This document shows positions 1-11,467 of a stretch of DNA of 64,000 bases, one piece after another. Source of the DNA: Oidiodendron maius Zn (lineage: Eukaryota; Ascomycota; Leotiomycetes; Myxotrichaceae); contig KN832877.1 of NCBI GenBank assembly GCA_000827325.1, positions 1,116,001 to 1,180,000 of the forward strand, written 5' to 3'. Made by a program: the position numbers and the translations under genes. Every line of letters starts with the position of its first letter. The first letter of the stretch is position 1. The notes under the pieces were generated by a model, which was given only the letters and a program-made list of their open reading frames with translations, was not told the origin of the DNA and did no database searches.

Positions 1-675
1 GCCAGAATAGGGGTTCCACATACTTGGCGTCATCACGTGCCCCTGTCGCATTACGCGTCGTCCGCTCTTCCTCCACGAAACTCTCCACTCGCTGGCCACT
101 TGCTGTGTAGGGTTCGGAAGGCACATCCAATGACCTTATCGCCGGGAAAGAGAAGTGTCCTCTTGCTGCTGCTGTGCTCACGGGAGTGCGGCGCCGCGCA
201 GGACGAGAGTGGCACGCTGCCAATGCCCAGAATCTTGGCCTCACTGACGATTCGTCTTCTGCTCACGCGAATGGATATTGCCCCCGGCAGGATTGGGGCT
301 CAAACGAGGGCCGGTCCCTTGGCCGCTTCCTTGGCAGCCTCATTGTGGCACTGGCTACAGCACTATGTAGGACGTAAGTAACTGGGCATGTAACTGGGAG
401 CGTAACTGGGGCCCGCCTACAACAGGAACCAGGGTGGTGGCGGTCAGCCAGGTTGAAACGGGATACCAGCCGCCCCGTGGCGTCGATCCAGCGTCCATGG
501 GTATTCGCTTTTATCTGTGTGCCCTGTGCACTGGTCACTGGTAATAGCGCAGTAATAGTGCGTCGGCACCAGAGACAAAAGGCCCTCCAGATACTCCCGA
601 CACTCTTGACACTCTTTACTCGTCGTGCTCTCTCGTTGCGCGATGCAAAGATAGTCCTCGGGTGTCGAAGGGACC
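1..675. other. 5' intergenic region
   Basis: No reading frame here has family-like content or splice support. A CACGTG hexamer lies near position 34-39. The region probably holds the promoter of the gene that starts at 676. The open frames on both strands are short and overlap each other, so I treat them as chance. Confidence 0.4.
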
Positions 676-2475
676 ATGCTGTGGAATCGTCGGCATGTCG
701 TTATCTTTGCCACGGTCTTCATAATCTCTTTCACCTTCCTGGCGGTCCAGCTGCACTCCCCTGCGACGGTGGTGAGTCTGGTCCTAGCTAGGGATACCAA
801 AATTCCTTTGCGCGGGGGATCCCTCCTCCCTAGAATCAGGGCTGACCATCTGCAATATTAGACAAACATAATACAAACCGTAGCCAAGAGACGGACCTCC
901 CAACTGCACCTCCTCATTCCCGCGAGCGCTCCCCATCTGCAGCTATGTCGTGCTGTCCTCTCCTCTCTCCTCTTGGGCTACCCCGTTCCCATCATCAGCG
1001 GGTGGCAGACAAAAGGCGACCTCGATGCGGCCGTCACCCATCTGGCGAAGGTGCGCAACATCATGCGGTACCTGGACGCCCTCCCCCCAGCCGCCGACGA
1101 CCACCTCGTTCTCATCATTGACGGTTACGATGTGGTTATGCACCTCCCGGCAGAGGTCATGATCCAGCGCTACTTTGACGTTACCGAAGCCGCCAATGCC
1201 AAGTTGGCAGAGCGCTTCGGGAAGATATATACAAAGGGCTTTCCAGGCGGCATGCATGAACAGCCTCGACAAACAATCCTTTTCGGCCCCGACAAGATCT
1301 GCTGGCCAGTAGACCAGAGGCGGCCAGCCTGCTGGGCAGTGCCAACAGACACGGGCATCCCCCGTGGGGCATTTGGTATGGACGATGGCGACATGCCTCA
1401 CAACCAACCTCGGTGGCTTAATTCTGGGACAATTATGGGGCCGGTGTCAGATATGAGGCAGTTCATCGCGGCGACGCTGGACCGCATCCGGACCAGCTAC
1501 GACCCGAACTACGAAAATAAGGAGTCCGACCAGATGTACATGGCCGACGTGTGGGGAGTCCAGGAGTACTACCGCTCCGTGAGGGAGATAAAGGCGAAGG
1601 GCCTGGCCCGCTTAGATGGGAAAGAACCTATCCCGAAAGGTGGACCATTCGACAAGTTCATTCCCACGCTCGCGCCACGCCAGAAGACAGAATATCATAT
1701 CACTATGGATTACTTGTCCCAGTTGTTCGGAACTCGGGCTGGTAATGAAGGCTTCCTTGACTTTCTTCGGTACAGCGGGCCTGGATTTTCCACTCTGGTG
1801 AAGCGCAACGTTAGTAGACGTAAGGGATTCATGCCCTATGAGATCAAGCTCCCGAGGGACGTAATAGATTCGCTCACCCGCGTCTTCAAATCTATCTCCA
1901 AGATACAGAAGCTCCCCGCCAAGCCCGCGGACATGATCGCCCGCCTGCGTCTCGGTACGAATCTTGTCACTCGCCAGGTCTACGCACTGTACCACTGCAC
2001 GGGTGAAAAGGGCTACCTCGATGAGTTATGGCCCAAGCTGTGGTTCTATCCATATGCGAAATCTCTCTTGAAGACGGCTATCAGGGAGACTGTTGAGGGT
2101 AAGCCCATCTCAGAGAACTTGATTGATGGGCGGATATGGACATTCGCACACACATACCCCGCGAGCACCCCCAGAGGAGAGGATATCGGCGTCGAGGCGG
2201 CGGGTGCGTGGGCGGATGTGAATGATGGCTGGCTGAGTTATGTGAAGCTGTGTGGGGAATGGGATTATGAGCTGTTCGGCGGAGTGAAGCCGAAGCCAAA
2301 GCCAAAACCTAAAGATCCTAAGCCAGAGCCACAGCCTGAAGAGCCTAAGCCAGCGCCAGAGCCCGAGCCAAAGCCTGAAGAGCAAAAGCATGAAGAGCCA
2401 AAGCCTGAACCTGAGCCTAAGCCTGAAGAGCAAAAGCCTGAACCTGAGCCTAAGCCTGAAGAGCAAAAGCATGAA

Positions 2476-2508
<33 letters not shown>

Positions 2509-2871
2509 GCGAAGCCAGAAGAGCCAAAACCTAAGCCTGAGGCGAAGCCAGAAGAGTCAAAGCCTAATCCTAAGTCGAAGCCGGAAGAGCCAAAGCCTAA
2601 TCCTGAGTCGAAGCCGGAAGAGCCAAAGCCTGAGCCTGAGCCGAAGCAGGAAGTGAAACCCGGAGAGAAGCAACCGGGGCCAGAAGTGCAGTCGGAAGAG
2701 AAGAAGCCAGAGCCAGAGCCTAAACTCGAGGACAAGCCAGAGTCCCAACTTCGGCCTAAGCCCGAGGAGAGGCCTGAAGCCAAACCAGAAGTGAAAGACG
2801 AGATGGCCTCGGAGAAGCAGGTCGAGAGACCCACCCCGAAGCAGGCCGACGAGAAGAATATACCATCATGA
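676..2871 (+). CDS. Membrane-anchored glycosyltransferase-like protein with Pro/Lys/Glu-rich tail
   Basis: Predicted exons are 676-771 and 862-2871 (701 aa). The 90-nt intron has a GTGAGT donor, a CTGAC branch site near 842 and a TTAG acceptor, and joins in phase 0. Residues about 8-25 form one hydrophobic signal anchor, as in type II Golgi enzymes. The catalytic-like part follows: LHLLIPA, LCRAVLSSLLLGYP (from about residue 60) and D119-G-Y-D122, a DxD-type metal/nucleotide-sugar motif. This layout resembles the fungal relatives of procollagen galactosyltransferase/lysyl hydroxylase glycosyltransferase domains; substrate unknown. From about residue 506 the chain is Pro-Lys-Glu repeat of about 195 residues, unusual for a Golgi transferase and perhaps a stalk or wall-binding segment. 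The first ATG gives the anchor, so I prefer it to starts within exon 2. Family assignment is from memory of motifs. Confidence 0.75.
2284..2866 (+). repeat. Coding low-complexity repeat (KPEPEP / EEPKPE units)
   Basis: This in-frame stretch encodes repeated KPEP, EEPKP and EPEPKPEEQK units. Near-identical hexamer and 30-nt units (for example around 2400-2465) point to slippage or unequal exchange, so copy number may vary between strains. The opposite strand reads as a long Gly/Ser-rich open frame, which is only a by-product of the repeat. Confidence 0.85.
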
Positions 2872-3930
2872 TGCATGATTCTGTCGAATTAGGACCAAAA
2901 TACCCCGATGCTGTGTTTGTAAATAAGCAGGAGATAAATAGGATTATTGTACAAATTATAACTTAGGAAGGATTGTACACTTCTTTGCATCTTCAACTTG
3001 CTCTTACTCTCCACATCGTCCAGACTATGGGCAGTGATTTAGCAAATAACCCCATTGACTCCTTTCTTGTAGATACACTTGTCATAATCAAAACTTACCT
3101 ACCCATCGCGAGTAGCAGAAGAGAGGATAAAAAGGAGAGAAGACAGAACAACCACCCACAAAATTTTCCCCTCCCACAAAGCGTTTATACACCCCCTCCT
3201 GCCCGGACCCGGCCATCTTACCCCTGGCGCCTGTCCGGGGGAGGCTAGCACAGGCACCTACCATAGCACGCCACGCAGGCGGGTACTTGTGATGCGTGGT
3301 AGGCGCGGCTAGTGACATGCTCATCCCGCAATACGCGGATTACTGTTTTTGTTTAGGCATCCCTTTCCTAATGTGCCAAGTCTCTTGTGCGGGAGGGAGG
3401 CGGGGTTAGTCGTGGGTTAGGGAAGAGTGATGCAGGAGGTAGATCTGGGGATAGGCAAAATACAGGGGAGGGGATTGGCGCACGTGATATCGATATTCTT
3501 TGAGATGATGGTTATGGACTTGACAAGGGAAGGGAAGGATAGAGGAAATAAACCCATTTGCTTATATGAAGTAAAGAGCATTTCGTTTCTATTATCATAA
3601 TAATGTACTTTGTCGTTAGAAACTCAACTAGGTGCCTTCTCAAAACCCATTGCTCAGTATGACAGCTCGCGCCTTCCTCCCAATCGATATCCGGTGGCGG
3701 ATCTTCACCCACCTGTCGAGATTTAGCCTCCTGTTTTCCACTCTACAAGTATTGCTTTATTGAATATTTGCACTCGTTGTAGATTCTATTGCCACCCAAT
3801 ACGAATAACACTCGCTCTTCAAAAATTTTCATTTTCATTTTCCACGCGGTTAAGACAATAGCTTGTGGATATCCGGAGAAGAACAACGTCTGGGAGAACT
3901 TTCGAACCTTAGAGCACTGCGGTTCCTGCG
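2872..3930. other. Intergenic region with imperfect inverted repeat
   Basis: No supported gene. Around 3245-3312 there is an imperfect inverted repeat whose arms share CTAGC..CCTACCA and TGGTAGG..GCTAG. A CACGTG occurs near 3481. The region separates the end of the glycosyltransferase gene from the start of the orphan gene at 3931. Confidence 0.4.
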
Positions 3931-5469
3931 ATGGTGAGAGTGTGCTCTGAACCTTGTCGCGAGGAGAACGGCTCTATGACGAGTTGTGCCTCGAGCCAGG
4001 AGAGAAAGTCGAGGGAATCCCAGACGTCAACATCGTCTTCGGAATCAGCTTGTTCACTCATACACTCTTATGCTCCCTCAGACACCTCAAACCCAATAGA
4101 CAAAGTTTCTAAGCTGCCAAAGAAACCCCCGTATGAGAGAGTACATATTGGAAATATGACGCTATTTCCCTTTCCGGAGACAGGTTTTTATTCTACGCCG
4201 CCATGGACAGAGAAGCTCGACCTCGGATTCAAAGCGTCTCTGGATGGAGAGAAAGGGAAACTTTATTATGCTGATTCAACTATTGCTCCGGAGTATCTCA
4301 ATCTCCGGGTGGAAATGCACAGGTTGTGCTGCATGCCATATCCGGAGGGTAGTCAGGGCGTCTCGGAGTGGATACTGAGACCAGGGGCTGTGAATCCTCC
4401 AAGGCCACGACCACAGCGTGAACAGGTACGACAGCCTGGGTTCTGCAGACTTCAAGTCGAAGGTGCGGAACATATAGAACGTGTTGCAGTACCTCCCTCA
4501 GTATCGCAAGCTCGCCGAGCTCCACCGACTCCTGGGGAAATACTAGGTACTGTAGTATCAGCGGCTTTAATTCCCGCAGCTCCAGTTCCCGCAGCTCCAA
4601 CAGTGGCTCCAGTTACCCAAGCTATCCCTTATGCACCTGTCATGCCTGCTGCGCCTGCTGACCGTGCTGAAGATGCAGTTATCTTGGACACAGCTAACTC
4701 TTCGAACGGAACTGAGGGCCAAAGAAATGCCTTAGCAGAGTGGGAATTGTATGACAATGTCTGGAGACCAGGAGACGAAATTATCCCTCCGACAGACCCC
4801 GACTTCCAACCTATTCCAAATTTCCTTCCAAAGTTCGATCCGAGTGAAGAAACGACACTTAGTGCCATCCGAGACCTTGGAAGCCACACACTGCAAAGAC
4901 TCAAGAGAAAATATAAAAGTGTCTTCAGTCTCGCTTCATTGAGGAATAACTACGCTTCCTCTTCGCGGCAAAGCGTCATCAACAATCGTGTGCACAAGTC
5001 GGCATGGAAGCAAACGTTAATGCCCCCGGGAGATGATGTACTTGACATTATCGAAAGACGGAAGGCCTTGACTGGTCGAAGACTCGCCGTGGGTTCAACT
5101 GAGATACGGATTCTCCCAACCCTCAATAAAACTAAGCTTCTTTATTACTTGACGAAGGATGGTGACGGATTGCTGGTCACCATCAATGACTTAGGAAAGT
5201 GGAGTGCCGATGCCTATCCGGAGTATAAGGATGATTTAGTGATCTTGCGCTGGCTGATAGACACTTGTAGCTGTATGCAGTGGAGATTCACCACGGATAA
5301 TTTGTACTGCAACGAATGTGTCTCAAGTTGGAAAATTAAGGTAATATCTCCGTTCTGGTCAAAGCCCGAAGCTGGCTGACGTGGTGGACTACGGCAGATG
5401 AGCAGGATAGCTAGGTCTGCCAGGAAGCAGTCCCGCTATCCTCGCATCCGATGCCCTCATTGCAATAAG
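3931..5469 (+). CDS. Orphan hypothetical protein with C-terminal Cys pairs
   Basis: I do not recognise this gene. An open frame of 482 codons begins at the ATG at 3931. It probably continues through a 57-nt intron (5341-5397, CTGAC branch near 5375) into an exon at 5398-5469. The N-terminal 60 residues are Ser/Thr-rich, the middle (about residues 200-245) is Ala/Pro-rich, and the C-terminal part looks globular. Near the end are C-x-C, C-x2-C (CNEC) and, after the intron, C-x2-C (CPHC) pairs that could bind one zinc. What follows 5469 is unclear: there is a GTAGGA donor, but no clean acceptor matches the frame of the open stretch at 5562. Confidence 0.5.
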
Positions 5470-5561
5470 GTAGGAACCATACCGTCGCCATTTGTTTTTG
5501 TTCTAATAAAGTATAGATAAAGGAGTTCTTCCTTGCTCTTGGAACAAAGCATACTAGCAGA

Positions 5562-5951
5562 ATGAATAATATCGCACTCCTAGTTAGCGCGCAAAATTGC
5601 CTTGCTCCAGAAACTGTGGTGTCGGCAGTGCATATGCTATCTACGACTTTTCCAGTGCTTCAGAAGGGTGAGATTGTGTTTCAACAGGACGTTAGCTTGC
5701 TTTCGGAGCGAATTCTTCGTCGGTGGCAGCGTAAATCTATTGTTCGAAGCCTACAGCATCTTGAGAAGTGGATAGCGCCAGAGGAACGACTGAAAGTGAC
5801 AGGCTTAGACAAGCACCCGAAGCTCCTAAGTGCTTGGAGTGAAGCTAAGAGGAGTTGGCATTACGATACAGATCGAACAGTTCAATATCTGTGGGAATTG
5901 AGACAAACGCAGACGAAGCCAAACCGAGGGCGGCGAGCAAGCTCGATATGA
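5562..5951 (+). CDS. Possible 3' exon of the 3931 gene or small separate gene
   Basis: An open frame of 129 codons, rich in Leu, Arg and Trp and probably helical, with no recognised domain. It starts 92 nt after the last predicted exon of the upstream orphan gene, on the same strand. The only acceptor in the right phase would be a non-preferred AAG near 5549. It could be the real C-terminus of the upstream protein, or a small gene starting at its own ATG at 5562. Confidence 0.35.
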   Translation: MNNIALLVSAQNCLAPETVVSAVHMLSTTFPVLQKGEIVFQQDVSLLSERILRRWQRKSIVRSLQHLEKWIAPEERLKVTGLDKHPKLLSAWSEAKRSWHYDTDRTVQYLWELRQTQTKPNRGRRASSI

Positions 5952-6158
5952 GGTGTTATTCGAGAGAAAGCATTGGTCTAGTTTCATGGAGCGATGTATA
6001 GTTATAGCGAGTTTGGATTTCAAAGATCCTAATATTGTTTGTAGTGCAGGCTGTTCTGCAGCATAGCGTTGTATTATATCATTCGTTAAGCCTCGGACGA
6101 TAACGCAGTTAACCTCTCTGCTACTATTCAAATGTCGGCTATATTTTCGTATAACATG

Positions 6159-7870
6159 TTAAAGCATGAACTTAAATGGGACAGCTTTTCCTGTCCCGTG
6201 ATCCGAGACCAACGTACGCCCCTCCTCCGCAATTTTCCCATACCCTTCTAACGCCTTCTTATTAAGTCTTGCCAGATAGAACCTCAACACCAGCGCCAGT
6301 ACAGCCACGAGCACCATTGCTGCGGCACAGGTGGACATGCCGCTGATATACAGCGGCGCATGGCTGTCAGGATATAGCCTCGTGCCAACCAGTGGGCCCA
6401 TCTGCCCTATGAGTTGCAGCATCGCGAACCCTGTCCCTCGCGAGCTCTCCGACTCCTGATTATTGATTGTCCATGTGATAATAATCGTTATCACACTGAA
6501 GAAGCCTACTGCCGCCGGGTATATCCCCGCATAGCGCCACCAGATGCCCCATCCCATCGCGCCCGCGATTGCAATGAAGGCGTACCCCGAAGCGGAGAGC
6601 AGAGCATGGAAGAGGACGAAGGGCCAGCGGGTGCGGACACGGTCGGAGATGTAGGCCGTGAGGATGACTAGGAGGAAGGAGAGCAAGTAGGGCGGGGCAG
6701 AGAGGGCCTGGGAGACGAGCACGGAGTGCCCCATGGAGCGGATTATGGTGGGCAAGAAGACGGGGAGCGAGGAAAATGCCATGTTAGTGAAGAAGAACAT
6801 GAGTGCTGTGAGGTAGCTTTTGGGATCGAGGAGGGCGGCGAGCATTTCCCTGGCATTGAGGCCGGATTTGGCAATGTTAGGATCTTTCTCTTTGCGCAGG
6901 CGCAATTTAGCGACGCGCTTTTCACGCTTTGTGAGGTAAGATGCCGTCTCAGGACTGTCTGGAATGGCGTGCCAGGCGACAACGGCGACTAGCACACTAG
7001 GGAATCCCTCGAGGAGGAAGAGCAGTCGCCAGGGGGCGATAGGGCTATACTTTCCTAGCTTGATGATAGCCCAGGCCAGGGTGCTCGCGAAGGAGGTTGC
7101 CAGCGGCGCGGCAGATATAAAGAAGCCTGTCCGAAGAGCAAGTTCCTCGCGCTTGAAGAAGAAAGAGAGGTAGAAGGGGATGCCTGTGAAGCCTGCTTCT
7201 CCAATGCCCAGAAGCGTGCGAAGGATGAGCAGGCCGGCGAAGGATGTCGATACAGATTGTAGGGAGGCCGTGATGCCCCAGGACAAAACGATGATTGTCA
7301 CGTATATATGCGGTGGCACGATCTTCCACAACACGCTCATCCACTCGAAACAGATATATGCAATGTAGAAGGCCGTGATAACCCATTCGTATTTATCCGA
7401 GTCAAGATGAAGGTCTTCGTCAAGTCCAGCGATTTTAGCATTTCCGATATCTATTATTTGAAATCAGTAGAGAGCATGAACCTAAGGAGTGGGGACGAAC
7501 TTGATCTATCCAAAAAGCTCAACATGTAAAGCAAGGCGACAAATAACACCAGTTTCCGGTCGAATTTCCTAACAACAGCTCGCTCTTCATCGGGAGTATA
7601 TAGCTGAAATGATTGCACTGTAGACATGCTTGTTCCGCGCCTGCGTCTATATTTATTCCCTTCTTCATCAGAGTCTTCATTCTTCCCTGCGGCTCTCTCA
7701 CCACGAGGCCTCATCTTGTAACTCTCGCCATACTCCTCCATTTCGAGATCCGAGTCAGAGTCGGAATCGGGAGTCAGCCTCGCGTTCGACGAGCTGGAGT
7801 TCGACGACGGCGCGCTGTGCATCTTGTCGTACGTGCTGTGCAGGCGGCCGTGGCGTGCCCCCGACGCCAT
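6159..7870 (-). CDS. MFS permease, anion:cation symporter family (allantoate/nicotinate-like)
   Basis: Exons read on the minus strand are 7870-7501 and 7450-6159 (553 aa). The 50-nt intron splits an Asn codon and restores LDRSNIGNAKIAGL, a hallmark of the fungal ACS family (Tna1/Dal5/Liz1-type permeases). The N-terminal about 105 residues are hydrophilic, Ser/Asp-rich and cytoplasmic, followed by FDRKLVLFVALLYMLSFLDR as TM1 and about 12 TM segments, with the helix 4-5 region reading LLGIGEAGFTGIPFYLSFFF. It is expected to import a small organic anion or vitamin with protons across the plasma membrane; substrate cannot be told. The start at 7870 is preferred because upstream codons look non-coding. 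It is convergent with the orphan gene upstream. Confidence 0.88.
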
Positions 7871-8126
7871 AGTGAGGCATTGGGTATGCAAAGGCTGAGG
7901 AAGAAGACAAAGGTTCTGTCGCTGTGGCCCGACTTCACGATGATGCAGACGGCAGGGATTCTGCAGTCCCAAGGCGTAGCAATCGTACTACCCCTGTCTC
8001 GCTTAGAAAGGGGAGCCGCATTAATCTCTCCAACATCTGGATGGTATCTTGTATGGAGGAATTGGGGCAAATATATAATGCTTATGCTATTTAAACATTT
8101 GGGCTACCGCAGATGCATAGACTTTT

Positions 8127-10268
8127 CTACATCCCCCAAATCTCATTCCATCTTCGATAATCCCCTTGAATAGGCCCATTCAGCCTCCCAAATCTTGCTG
8201 GTTGCCCGGTATTAGCCTCTGGCAGGCATATCCACTCTCGAATACTGCCAGGAATCTCTTCACGAACATGGCTGATACAGAGCAGCGCTTGGTCTTTATT
8301 TAAGCCCGCTACCTTCACTTTTCCAGTTTTTGATATCTCGGATTCGACAATCCTACGCCCAATACTACCTTCCATATCTTTTGTCAGGCCAGAAGAGAAT
8401 TGTTTCGTCTCGCCATGTGCGAGGAATAAAAGGCATCGATCTCTAACACCATCATCCATGCCGCTGAATGCTTCATCTAGAATGACCAGATCTGGGTGTT
8501 TAATAACAGCACGCAGGAACAGTGCTATCCTCTGAGCAGAAAATGGCAGCCCGCCAAAGGGTAAATGATCAGCCCAATCTGTCTTTGCAGAAACACTACC
8601 CTGGATCTGCGTAATTTTGCTGCTGACCGGCCTCAGGTCCTCTTCAAACCACCTGAGGCATGCATCAATACGCTCATTCGCATCTGTGTTGAGGTTTGGC
8701 TTGCCACGGAAAGTATCCGCCCACGCATTTGCCAAGACTTGTCGAAGCGTCAGAGATTTAGGCATGTGATTGTGGATCTCAGGGCTAGAGTGGCCAATGC
8801 GACTCTGGATGGCGAAGATAGAGATGCCTAGTCGGCCTGGCTCCGGGAGGCGTGAACGACCGAAGAGTCGGATGGGAAGGGAATATGTCTGCGGGTGGTC
8901 CGAGCAGATCAGTGACAGGATTGTGGTCTTACCAGATCCGTTTGGCCCGAAGATTCCCCATCTCTCGCCCCTTCTAACAGTCCACCATACTCCTTCTTTC
9001 TCTACGCCATTGACCTCTTGAGTCCAGTTGCCAAGTACCGCTTTGTCTCCATATGCCACGCGAGCTCCTTCCATCTCCACCAAAGCTTCGCCGATTTTTT
9101 GCACTTCAACGTCCTGTAACTCATAGCCATCGCGACTCAAATAATCGTGATTCTCCGTGACACTTGAGCCAGCAAACTTATGCTGTTCTTGATGACCCGT
9201 AGACTTGAATGCAACTTCGGGTGTGAGGTGTATGGAAGCGGTAGCATTTCCCATGGTGCTCGGCTCTTCCACTCCTTGACTCGTGAGCTGTCGTCCAACT
9301 TCGTGCATGGAGTGTATGGGTAGGTGAAATTCCGGTTCTACATCCCCATGCTTTACTTTTCGAACATATTCTCGCAAATCCTTAAGAACCTCTTCCTTTG
9401 CTCCTTGAAACGCGACCTGACAATTCCCTTTCAGAAAAATGAGATGCGTGATCCAATCAGGAATAGGATCTTGTGGTCTGAGAGTCAAGAGCAGCCTCGG
9501 TGCGTTTGCTCTGGCTAGGCTGTATAACATAGGGCTCAGTGTCAATAGGGTAGGAGGGTCTAAGCCCATGAATGGCTCGTCAAGCAGTAGGACCTCTGGG
9601 TTTCCTAGTAGCGCTTTTGCGATTCTTGACCGTCTTGTCTGGCCGTTGCTTAAATTGGACACAGGCATATTGATCAGATCACCCAGCCTTAAGTCTCTTA
9701 TCACCCTATCCAGAGTTGCTGCATCAAATGTCTTTTTAGATATATCCTGAGAGGGGTTTAATTCCGTATTCCCTTGCAGGTAATCCAGTACGCTGAAATC
9801 TGTGTCTTCTCTTCTTGATTCATACCTGGCACTCAGGTATGCTGTCTTGGGCGCTTGTCTTCCAAGTTCCTGCTCCCCGTCAAACCCAACATGTTTTATA
9901 GCGTGGAATGGTTGACGAAATTCGTGGTTCTTCTGCTCAATCTCGTCGGTTTCAAGGTACGGGTGGGATCGAGCTGTATGCGGAATGCATAAATGCTGGC
10001 CGCGCAAAATTTGTAGAAAAGTCGTTTTTCCGGTTGAGGACGGGCCTATTACCGACCAGTACTCTGGGGCAGAAGAGAAAGATGGCATCTCAAAGTTGAG
10101 GTTTTCGAAAAGTGGTGGGTTGGCATCCTTGGCTGACTGCAGCGAGTTCGGGTGATGGCGATAGAAAGTGCCATTGGCAATGCGGATTATCGGTGGTCGA
10201 GATGATGATGTGCCATATTGTCGCAGGACGGCGACCCAGCGCAGAGATCTTCTATTCGGTCTTCGCAT
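8127..10268 (-). CDS. Soluble tandem ABC ATPase (YDR061W/ModF-like)
   Basis: An intronless frame of 713 aa with two ABC ATPase cassettes and no membrane segments. Cassette 1 has Walker A GPSSTGKTT (about residues 75-83), signature-like LSNGQ and Walker B VLLLDEP. Cassette 2 has Walker A GPNGSGKTT (about 440) and Walker B-like LVILDEAFSGMDD; its signature region reads LPFGGLPFSAQR and is degenerate. The layout matches budding-yeast YDR061W and bacterial ModF/PhrA-like proteins, whose role is poorly known. The N-terminus (MRRPNRRSLRWVAVLRQYGT) is Arg-rich and lacks acidic residues, compatible with mitochondrial import. It is divergent from UMP1 with 230 bp between start codons. Confidence 0.85.
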   Translation of the reverse strand: MRRPNRRSLRWVAVLRQYGTSSSRPPIIRIANGTFYRHHPNSLQSAKDANPPLFENLNFEMPSFSSAPEYWSVIGPSSTGKTTFLQILRGQHLCIPHTARSHPYLETDEIEQKNHEFRQPFHAIKHVGFDGEQELGRQAPKTAYLSARYESRREDTDFSVLDYLQGNTELNPSQDISKKTFDAATLDRVIRDLRLGDLINMPVSNLSNGQTRRSRIAKALLGNPEVLLLDEPFMGLDPPTLLTLSPMLYSLARANAPRLLLTLRPQDPIPDWITHLIFLKGNCQVAFQGAKEEVLKDLREYVRKVKHGDVEPEFHLPIHSMHEVGRQLTSQGVEEPSTMGNATASIHLTPEVAFKSTGHQEQHKFAGSSVTENHDYLSRDGYELQDVEVQKIGEALVEMEGARVAYGDKAVLGNWTQEVNGVEKEGVWWTVRRGERWGIFGPNGSGKTTILSLICSDHPQTYSLPIRLFGRSRLPEPGRLGISIFAIQSRIGHSSPEIHNHMPKSLTLRQVLANAWADTFRGKPNLNTDANERIDACLRWFEEDLRPVSSKITQIQGSVSAKTDWADHLPFGGLPFSAQRIALFLRAVIKHPDLVILDEAFSGMDDGVRDRCLLFLAHGETKQFSSGLTKDMEGSIGRRIVESEISKTGKVKVAGLNKDQALLCISHVREEIPGSIREWICLPEANTGQPARFGRLNGPIQGDYRRWNEIWGM

Positions 10269-10498
10269 TTTCGATTTTGTGCTGCCATTCTCTCAGATTT
10301 CCAAGTCAGACTCATACAAGGTCCTGTCATGAAAAGAGCCTCCCTGGCCGCCGATGTCGTCGCTACGCTTAGCGAGCCGATTCGCGTCTCTTTCAGCCTG
10401 GAGCTTCAGCAGCTTGTAAGCTCTCCAGACAACGACATTCCATCTCAATCAAGCAACTCACTTGTGGTCCAAACTATCGCCATTCATAACTGGTCATC

Positions 10499-11057
10499 AT
10501 GGTACGTACTTTGGTTCCCCGCAGCAGTCGCATGCGCTGCTCTCTTCCCAGACACGACTGTCAACACCTCAAACATCAACTGACCTTCGCAGTCAATGAG
10601 AATTGCACCGGCCGCTGGTCACTCCAGCTCCTACACCCATCTCCAAGCCAAGTCCCTTGGAGCCCCATCTGCGCCCGGAATCCATGACACGCTGCGTGCG
10701 GGTGTTGGCCCATCTCTCACCCAGACTGCCTCTGCGTCTTCTGCGCTTCCCGACTCAGCCCACCCTCTAGAGGCCCGACTAAAGAAATGGGAGGAAACGC
10801 AAGACCAGCTGAAAATGGAAGGCCTGCGCCGCACATTTGGAATCTCAGAGCCGATTCGGAGAGGCATGGAGCTGAAGATTGCGAGGGAGGGAGAGTGGAA
10901 ACCAGTAGTCCTTGGCGGGAGCCGGAGGGGTGTGCATGAGGACATCTTGATGGGGAAGGATACGACTATTGAGTGGGAGGATGTGTTTATGGGTGAGGAG
11001 ACAAGAACGCTGCCTAGCTTTCATGAAGAAGTTGAGAGGAAGGTCCGGATGCAATAG
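10499..11057 (+). CDS. UMP1: Proteasome maturation factor UMP1 (POMP)
   Basis: Short-lived chaperone of 20S proteasome assembly that holds half-proteasomes and becomes the first substrate of the finished particle. The coding sequence appears to be 10499-10501 (ATG only) plus 10593-11057, 155 aa. The 91-nt intron starts GTACGT and has a CTGAC branch near 10580; joining gives MSMRIAPA, the usual beginning of fungal UMP1. Family blocks are visible: GIHDTLRAGV, HPLEARLKKWEETQ, LRRTFGISEPIRRGMELKI, and the C-terminal HEDILMGKDTTIEWEDVFMG. Without the intron, translation could start at the ATG at 10596 and lose only two residues. Confidence 0.93.
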
Positions 11058-11467
11058 TGGATGGGTTAGGAGATCACTTCATGGCTCAGAATAGGCATTA
11101 GAGCTTGTAAGATCAGTACGGAAATATGGCGTTAGCATGAGTCGAAATGGAATATCTGCATTCAACTGCCTTGGAACGAGTATTTATGTAACAAGAAATA
11201 CTGGTTCCATTATATCCAGTTCTCCATAGCTATGATTGCGGGACTGTCTTGATACTCGAACCCGCCTAACTGTACATATCCACCGGCCCAGAACGGAGGC
11301 AGGTGGCGGAAATGCCAGAAACGCATTGCCAATCAACGACGAAATAGTATTCCGGAACGCCTGATCTGAAATGTCGTGAGTCGCCCAGATATGCCAATCT
11401 CTGAGTGCAAAACACCACCCAGAGGAATCTCCAGGGCCATCTCTGCGTACAAAAATAAGTAGGACTA

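Noticed and set aside
2265-2876. 203-codon Gly/Ser-rich frame on the minus strand
   Set aside because: It is the reverse reading of the KPEP repeat in the glycosyltransferase tail.
11215-11300. Minus-strand tRNA suggested by a B-box-like GGTTCGAGT
   Set aside because: No A box or cloverleaf-forming partner sequence lies at the right distance.
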